A DNA stretch of 64,000 nt, from NCBI GenBank assembly GCA_013360445.1, contig JABWBP010000002.1:1-64000 (forward strand). The letters run 5' to 3'. The translations under genes were made by a program, and so were the position numbers. The notes beneath the pieces are model-generated. The model worked only from the letters and a program-made list of their open reading frames with translations, had not been told where the DNA came from and made no database searches. Shown here piece after piece: positions 59,055 to 64,000 of this stretch. The DNA is from Calditrichaceae bacterium (GTDB taxonomy: Bacteria; Calditrichota; Calditrichia; RBG-13-44-9; J075). The stretch's first letter is position 1; each line of letters starts with the position of its first letter.

Positions 59055-59500
59055 TGAACCTTCTCTGCCCGGATTACCACAGAATCCTCACGAAAAATTG
59101 AGGTTTTCGTGAGGATTTAAACCCTTTTCCCACCCAACTTCTCTTCCCCAATTTAGCGAGCCGGAGAATGGGGGAACCGGGGAGCGAGAGATTCGCGTCT
59201 CTCTTTCTCTCACTCTCCGGTTCGACGGGGAACGCCCCTGCCAGCGGAAAAAAATTTGTAATTTTCGTACGGGTTGGTTAATATTGGCGTCCTTAACTTG
59301 ACAATGTCACATTTCAAGAATTATTGGGCCCACGAAACACTCGAAATACTCAAAATGCAAAAAACACCTTTGTACATTTCGTGTTTTTTCGTGATTTTCG
59401 TGGGCGAATAAACCCAGGAACTCCCACACTCTACCTAATGTGACATTGTCAAGTTAATTTGTGCCCCTGTTTCGAGCCGGATCAATATCGGGAAGGAAAT
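59055..59500. other. Gene-free gap ending in MITE copy B
   Basis: No gene is seen. A loose palindromic region lies at about 59150-59235 (GAGCCGGAGAATGGGGGAAC with CTCACTCTCCGGTTC). The MITE occupies 59293-59457, and GGAAGGAA follows for the next gene. Confidence 0.6.
59293..59457. mobile_element. 165-bp MITE, copy B (inverted)
   Basis: The ends are TTAACTTGACAATGTCACA and its exact reverse complement. It is the reverse of copy A at 51201-51365. Because the ends are self-complementary with TTAA at their tips, a TTAA target duplication cannot be told from the inverted repeat itself. Confidence 0.9.
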
Positions 59501-60982
59501 GTGTTCGATACCATCGTGTTATCTCTCTACCTGATCTCCCTGTTGGCGCTGGGATTTTTCGGATTGCACAAGTATTTTTTGCTGCTCACTTATCAGAAGT
59601 ACAAAAAACGTGCCCTGCCGGAACCGCCGGAAGTGCAAGACTGGCCGGAGGTTACGGTGCAATTGCCGGTTTATAACGAGCGCTACGTCATCAAACGGCT
59701 CTTAAAAACGGCGGTGAATTTAGATTACCCCCGGGAGCGGCTGCACGTGCAGGTGCTGGACGATTCCACGGACGGCAGCGAGCGCCTCGCCGCCCGCCTG
59801 GTGAAGCGGCTGCAAGAGCAGGGATTTCGCATCGAGCACCTCCGCCGCCGGGAGCGCCGGGGATTCAAAGCCGGGGCGCTGGCGCAGGGGCTGGAGCGAA
59901 GCGGGGCGGAGTACCTGGCCATTTTCGACGCCGATTTCGTCCCCCCGGGGGATTTTCTGAAAAAAACCATTCCTTACCTGGCGCAGCCGGGCGTGGGGAT
60001 GGTGCAAGCCCGCTGGGGGCATCTCAACCGCAATTATTCCCTGCTCACCCGCCTCCAGGCGATTTTTTTAGACGCCCATTTCATCATCGAGCACCTGGCG
60101 CGCAACCGCTCCGGGAGGTTTTTCAATTTCAACGGCACTGCCGGGGTATGGCGGCGGCAGGCCATTATCGAGGCCGGGGGCTGGCAGCACGACACCCTCA
60201 CCGAAGATTTGGATTTGAGTTACCGCGCGCAATTGGCGGGATGGAAGTTCATCTACCTGCCGGAGGTGGTCGCTCCCGCAGAGCTGCCCGGGGAGATGAA
60301 CGCCTACAAAAATCAGCAGCACCGCTGGGCCAAGGGCGCGGTGCAAACCGCCTTGAAATTGATCCCCCACATCTGGCGCTCAAAATTCCCTTTCCGGGTG
60401 CGCCTGGAAGCGACTATTCATTTGAGCAACAATTTTACCTATCTGCTGATGGCCGTTCCGGCGCTGCTGCTGGCGCCGGTGGTCAAAGCTCAGCTTCACT
60501 TCGGGGAAACGCCCCGGCAATTGCTCCTCCTGTATTTGCTGGTTTTCCTCTTCGCAACGCTCTCGGTCATTTTTTATTACGCCGCGGCGATCCGGGAATC
60601 GCGCGGCAAACTCTGGCCGCACATTCTCTATGTGCCCCTGGTGATGGCGTTAGGGGTCGGGTTATCGCTGAACAACGGGCGGGCGGCCCTGGAAGCGCTG
60701 TTCCGGCGTCCCGGGGAGTTCCGGCGAACCCCCAAATTCCGCCTGGAAGGGCAAAAAGGCTCCTGGCGAGGGAAGCGCTACCGGCCGCAACGCACTTACC
60801 AGCACTTTTTCGAGCTGCTGATCGCGGGGTATTTCACCTGCGGATCGCTCTATTTCCTTACCCAGGAGGTTTACTACTCCCTGCCCTTTTTCCTGCTCTT
60901 CCAGGGCGGGTTTTACTATACCGGCCTCTCCTCCCTGCTGCACCGGTTTACCCCTGCGCTGTCTTTCCGGGGGAAGCATTAG
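59501..60982 (+). CDS. Membrane glycosyltransferase family 2, cellulose synthase-like
   Basis: The 493-residue product is a processive-type GT2 enzyme: DD motif VLDDSTDGS, DAD motif IFDADFVPP, TED motif TEDLDLSYR and QHRWAKG. It has one N-terminal and about four C-terminal membrane segments. The GTG at 59501 is preferred as start because GGAAGGAA lies just before it and the peptide FDTIVLSLYLISLL then starts the first membrane segment; an ATG at 59459 is possible but has no ribosome site. It probably makes an envelope glycan or lipid-linked sugar. Product not predictable. Confidence 0.9.
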   Translation: MFDTIVLSLYLISLLALGFFGLHKYFLLLTYQKYKKRALPEPPEVQDWPEVTVQLPVYNERYVIKRLLKTAVNLDYPRERLHVQVLDDSTDGSERLAARLVKRLQEQGFRIEHLRRRERRGFKAGALAQGLERSGAEYLAIFDADFVPPGDFLKKTIPYLAQPGVGMVQARWGHLNRNYSLLTRLQAIFLDAHFIIEHLARNRSGRFFNFNGTAGVWRRQAIIEAGGWQHDTLTEDLDLSYRAQLAGWKFIYLPEVVAPAELPGEMNAYKNQQHRWAKGAVQTALKLIPHIWRSKFPFRVRLEATIHLSNNFTYLLMAVPALLLAPVVKAQLHFGETPRQLLLLYLLVFLFATLSVIFYYAAAIRESRGKLWPHILYVPLVMALGVGLSLNNGRAALEALFRRPGEFRRTPKFRLEGQKGSWRGKRYRPQRTYQHFFELLIAGYFTCGSLYFLTQEVYYSLPFFLLFQGGFYYTGLSSLLHRFTPALSFRGKH

Positions 60983-61537
60983 ATTCTTCAAGCCGAAATC
61001 TGAAAGGCTGTTTTATACCGTAGGCATGGCTACGCCAAAAGTTGCCACTACGTCCCAAAGACGCGAAGGAATCACAAAGAAACAATAAATTCCTTAGTGA
61101 TCCCGGTTGGCCGCATAGGCGTAAACTTAAGCCGGGCAAAACCGTTTACGCCGAAGGCGTTATACAACATAGCCCCGGGTTCCCCGGCCACGGGGAACCC
61201 GGGGTAACGGAATAACCGATTTATCCGAAACCCTGAAAGGGTTTCACAATGGGTGGTTTGTAAAACCCTTTCAGGGTTTCCGGCATTCTAATTTCTCTTG
61301 TCCTCGTCCCAGGGTTCGACGTAGTCGAACCCTGGGCTGTGATATGTAACGCCTTCGGCGTAATTACAACGCAATAGATCTGTCTATCAACGGAAGGCTC
61401 CGGGGGACACGTTGTAAAACGCTTACGTTTACGCCTATGCGGTTGGCCGGGATTTGCGGCTTCGTGGCATAAATTCGAACTTTTAAAACGGCTTCTGAGA
61501 GTATTTACGGGACTTTTTTAGTCGAGAATCGACACGG
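60983..61537. other. 555-bp gene-free gap, composite of palindromes
   Basis: No gene is seen. It is dominated by the 61101-61452 composite element, then by 'acacggatgaacacgaagg' filler up to the next ATG. Confidence 0.65.
61101..61452. repeat. Composite inverted-repeat element with stacked hairpins
   Basis: Outer ends CCGCATAGGCGTAAAC (61111) and GTTTACGCCTATGCGG (61427) are perfect complements. Inside are CCCCGGGTTCCCC / GGGGAACCCGGGG (61173-61204), AAACCCTGAAAGGGTTT and AAACCCTTTCAGGGTTT (61228-61280), and CCCAGGGTTCGAC / GTCGAACCCTGGG (61308-61336), with 'cgccgaaggcgtt' linkers. Confidence 0.85.
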
Positions 61538-63094
61538 ATGAACACGAAGGAAAACAAATACGTTCCCCAAAAATCATTCGTGAAAATTCGTGGACATTTG
61601 TGGCCTTTTTTTTGTCTGGCAGCAACTCTACGGAAACGCCCCGACGGAGGCAGGCTCCCGGCGCGCTGGAAAATCGGGGGCGCCCTGCTGCTCGCCCTTA
61701 CCGGCGCGCTGGCGCTTCTTTCCGGGGCGTTTGCGCCGGAAATTCCTCTCCGGCAGCGTCCCATTCTTACCATGGCCGCGTTGTTAGGATTGGCCGGGCT
61801 GGCGTTCCGCTATCTTGCGGAACTGATCCCGCATGCCCGGGAAACGCCCCGCCTGCTCGCGGCAATCCTCCTCGCCGGGGCGGCAATGCGCGGGTTGCTG
61901 TTCTTTTCCACCCCGATTTTGGAGGATGATTTTTATCGCTACTTTTGGGACGGGGCGCTAACCGCCAACGGTTTCAATCCCTACGCCTACGCGCCGGATC
62001 AAATGAAACAGGAACTGGCCGGGGAGGGGGAAATTCCCCCGCGCCTGCTGGCGCTGGCCCGGGAATCCGGCCCGGTCATCGAGCGGATCAATCATGCTTA
62101 CATCCGCACTATCTATCCCCCGCTCACCCAGGCGGCGTTTGCATTGGCGTACCTCATAGAACCCTGGAGCCTGACGGCCTGGAGATTGGTTCTCCTGGGC
62201 TTCGATCTCGCCGCGCTGCTGCTCATTTTTCATATTCTGCGCTATCTCAAACTTTCGCCGCTGTGGATCGCCATTTACTGGCTCAATCCCCTGCTGGCGA
62301 AAGAAATTTTCAACTCCGCGCACATGGACGCGCTGGTATTTCCCTTTCTCTTAGCGGCGGTTTTATTCTCGGCGCAGCAAAAACCCTACCGGGCGGCAAT
62401 ATTCCTGGCGCTGGCCGCGGGGGTGAAAATCTGGCCGGCGGCGCTGCTGCCGCTCTTCCTGCGACCGCTCTGGCCGGATTACCGGCGCATGGCTATGGCG
62501 TTAGCGCTGTTCGGAATCCTCGCCCTGCTGCTGTTTTTGCCGGTTTTCGCAGGCGAATTTTGGAACGAAAGTTCCGCCTTCACGAACTACAGCACCCGCT
62601 GGCAGCTCAACGACAGTTTGTTTAAAATTCTGTTAGGAGTCTCCTGGGGAATTACCAAACTCATCGGCGTTCATCCCGGGCATTCCCAGCTGCTCGCCCG
62701 CTTCCTGGCGGGATTTCTACTGCTGGGCTGGATCGGGTACTTAACTTTACGCACCGGCGGCAAGCCGACAACTAACAACCCCCAACTGACAACTGGCAAC
62801 CTGGCGTCGATCTTCGACCGTTCCCTGCTCCTCATCGCCGGGATGTTTCTGTTGCTGCCCAATCAATTTCCCTGGTACGGGGTCTGGCTGACCCCCCTGC
62901 TGGCGATTTCTCCCCGCAAATCTTTATTATGGCTCACCCCGCTGCTCTCGCTCTACTACCTGCGCTACTATTATTTAGCCATCGGGAAGGTCGAACTCTT
63001 CGATTACGGGATCGTATGGCTGGAATTCATCCCCCTGTGGGCGCTGATATTCCGGGAGTGGGTTGCAAAACGCAAATTACAGCTTGACTGGTGA
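61538..63094 (+). CDS. Multispanning membrane glycosyltransferase-like protein
   Basis: The 518-residue product has about ten to twelve hydrophobic segments and the loop motif EDDFYRYFWDGALTANGFNPYAYAP, typical of GT-C mannosyltransferase-like or DUF2029 (GT87-type) proteins that use polyprenyl-phosphate sugars. The first 25 residues are encoded by repeat-like DNA ('cgtgaaaattcgtggacatttg') and are probably not conserved; a real start further in is possible but no ATG is available. A second repeat-like stretch lies at 62766-62801. It belongs to an envelope glycan group with the GT2 genes on both sides. Confidence 0.8.
   Translation: MNTKENKYVPQKSFVKIRGHLWPFFCLAATLRKRPDGGRLPARWKIGGALLLALTGALALLSGAFAPEIPLRQRPILTMAALLGLAGLAFRYLAELIPHARETPRLLAAILLAGAAMRGLLFFSTPILEDDFYRYFWDGALTANGFNPYAYAPDQMKQELAGEGEIPPRLLALARESGPVIERINHAYIRTIYPPLTQAAFALAYLIEPWSLTAWRLVLLGFDLAALLLIFHILRYLKLSPLWIAIYWLNPLLAKEIFNSAHMDALVFPFLLAAVLFSAQQKPYRAAIFLALAAGVKIWPAALLPLFLRPLWPDYRRMAMALALFGILALLLFLPVFAGEFWNESSAFTNYSTRWQLNDSLFKILLGVSWGITKLIGVHPGHSQLLARFLAGFLLLGWIGYLTLRTGGKPTTNNPQLTTGNLASIFDRSLLLIAGMFLLLPNQFPWYGVWLTPLLAISPRKSLLWLTPLLSLYYLRYYYLAIGKVELFDYGIVWLEFIPLWALIFREWVAKRKLQLDW
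62766..62801. repeat. ACAACTAACAACCCCCAACTGAC simple repeat inside the membrane GT gene
   Basis: A run of 'caacta', 'caactga' and 'caactgg' units is translated as TTNNPQLTTGN in a loop between hydrophobic segments. It resembles gap-filler repeats rather than membrane-protein sequence. Confidence 0.55.
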
Positions 63095-63136
63095 TTGGCG
63101 ATTTTCGATTGACGATTTTCGATTTCCGGATAAAAC

Positions 63137-63168
63137 CAAAACACTATAACACTATGGCACCTGAACAC
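63137..63168. repeat. GTGTT-family half copy, locus 7
   Basis: Only the right arm (AACACTATAACAC, CACCTGAACAC) is present; the left side is occupied by 'cgattttcgatt' filler. Confidence 0.65.
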
Positions 63169-63197
63169 ATCCATAACCATTAAAACCGTCGCCCACC

Positions 63198-63992
63198 ATG
63201 AAAGACAACCATAAAATTGCGGTCATTATCCCGGCGCTGAACGAGGAGCGTTCCATCGGCAAGGTGATTGGGGAGATTCCCGCCTGGGTGGATGAAATCG
63301 TGGTGGTGGATAACGGTTCGAGCGACCGCACTATGGAAATTGCCCGGGCTGCCGGGGCGCGGGCGCTGCAGGAGCCGGAACGGGGCTACGGAGCCGCCTG
63401 CCTTACCGGGATCGCCGCGCTGCGGGCGCCGGATATCGTGGTGTTTTTGGACGGCGATTACAGCGACTACCCGGAAGAGATGGCGGCGCTGGTGCAGCCG
63501 ATCATCGAGGACCAGGCCGATATGGTGATTGGTTCCCGGGTGTTGGGCAAAGCGGAGAGGGGCGCGCTCTCGCCGCAGCAAGCCTTCGGCAACTGGCTGG
63601 CCTGCCGCTTGATGCGGTTGTTCTGGGGGGTGCGCTACACGGATCTCGGCCCCTTCCGCGCCATCCGCTATTCTACCCTGCAATCCCTGGAAATGCGCGA
63701 CCGCAATTACGGCTGGACCGTGGAGATGCAAATCAAAGCCGCGCAGCGGGGCGTGGGCAGCCGGGAGGTTCCGGTACGCTACCGCAGGCGCATCGGGAAA
63801 TCGAAAGTCTCCGGCACGCTGCGGGGAGTGATCAGTGCGGGAGCGAAGATTCTCTTCGTCATATTTTTATCGGCCTGGGAGGGGCGTTTCCGGGAAAATA
63901 ATCTACTCCGGAACGCAGGTATAAATGAGACTTCTACCCCACCATTAACACTACACCGGATAAAGAGAGTCAGCACTTGTAAAAAGGAGTAA
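63198..63992 (+). CDS. GT2 glycosyltransferase, polyprenyl-phosphate sugar synthase type
   Basis: The 264-residue product is a dolichol-phosphate mannose synthase-like GT2: AVIIPALNEERSIGKVI, VVDNGSSDRTMEIA, VFLDGDYSDYP (DXD) and GWTVEMQIKAA. Residues 215-235 are hydrophobic (AGAKILFVIFLSAW). The C-terminal 30 residues are not conserved and run into the next gene's ribosome site. It would supply a lipid-linked sugar for the GT-C-type protein upstream. Confidence 0.88.
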   Translation: MKDNHKIAVIIPALNEERSIGKVIGEIPAWVDEIVVVDNGSSDRTMEIARAAGARALQEPERGYGAACLTGIAALRAPDIVVFLDGDYSDYPEEMAALVQPIIEDQADMVIGSRVLGKAERGALSPQQAFGNWLACRLMRLFWGVRYTDLGPFRAIRYSTLQSLEMRDRNYGWTVEMQIKAAQRGVGSREVPVRYRRRIGKSKVSGTLRGVISAGAKILFVIFLSAWEGRFRENNLLRNAGINETSTPPLTLHRIKRVSTCKKE

Positions 63993-63994
63993 TT

Positions 63995-64000
63995 ATGCCC
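63995..64000 (+). CDS. Start of a further gene, cut by the window edge
   Basis: AAAAAGGAGT stands 5 bp before an ATG at 63995, the pattern of a good start site, so a gene probably begins here. Only two codons are visible, so nothing can be said of the product. Confidence 0.45.

Noticed and set aside
59459-59500. ATG start at 59459 for the GT2 gene
   Set aside because: It lies at the edge of the MITE without a ribosome site, whereas GTG 59501 follows GGAAGGAA and begins the first membrane segment.

Overview
The window is a 64 kb chromosomal stretch, GC-rich by eye, from an anaerobic bacterium. Every convincing gene except one small remnant lies on the plus strand. Seven reading frames end in a type IX secretion (T9SS)-type C-terminal domain with the NYPNPFN motif. 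That version is typical of uncultured FCB-group lineages such as candidate phylum KSB1, Calditrichota, Ignavibacteria and Marinimicrobia. The FCB assignment is fairly safe; the phylum is inference. No rRNA, tRNA or CRISPR array was seen.

Layout. (1) 0.8-17.5 kb: two complete cytoplasmic [NiFe]-hydrogenase sets. The first is an electron-bifurcating type, HdrC-HdrB-HdrA-MvhD-MvhG-MvhA (group 3c style), with its own maturation protease. The second is a group 3b sulfhydrogenase type, HydB-(cNMP-binding protein)-HydG-HydD-HydA. Two paralogous secreted beta-propeller genes are wedged into the Hdr/Mvh operon. (2) 17.6-22.8 kb: a propeller lipoprotein and a 1348-residue secreted sialidase-fold protein. 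(3) 22.8-28.9 kb: alanine dehydrogenase, a CoA-transferase overlapping it by 4 bp, a second hydrogenase protease, and a two-gene 2-oxoacid:ferredoxin oxidoreductase (ferredoxin-alpha and beta-gamma fusions). (4) 29-31 kb: two secreted proteins. (5) 31.2-36.4 kb: a 1584-residue TIR / PD-(D/E)XK nuclease / NACHT / pentapeptide / 14xWD40 protein followed at once by a DUF559 nuclease-fold protein. This is a strong candidate for an NLR-like defence locus. (6) 36.6-45.7 kb: secreted M1 aminopeptidase, tryptophanase, saccharopine dehydrogenase-like protein, radical SAM protein and CBS protein. (7) 45.8-50.4 kb: hypB-hypF-hypC-hypD. (8) 50.4-64 kb: TMEM175-like channel, GAF-SpoIIE phosphatase, secreted metallophosphatase with a probable CTG start, gluzincin protease with a MYXO-CTERM-like tail, Lgt, SixA-like phosphatase and envelope glycosyltransferases.

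How the genes fit together. Tryptophanase, alanine dehydrogenase, CoA-transferase and ferredoxin-dependent 2-oxoacid oxidation would yield NAD(P)H, reduced ferredoxin and acyl-CoA from amino acids. The bifurcating Hdr-Mvh complex and the NAD(P)-linked Hyd complex would exchange those electrons with H2. The two large subunits are matched by two maturation proteases and by Hyp proteins; hypA and hypE are not in the window. The secreted peptidases and propellers suggest growth on external protein or polymers.

The most striking non-coding feature is heavy colonisation by small palindromic and MITE-like repeats of at least ten families. They fill nearly every gap, supply some gene ends, and in several places sit inside reading frames (hypF, the M1 peptidase, a hydrogenase protease, a membrane glycosyltransferase).
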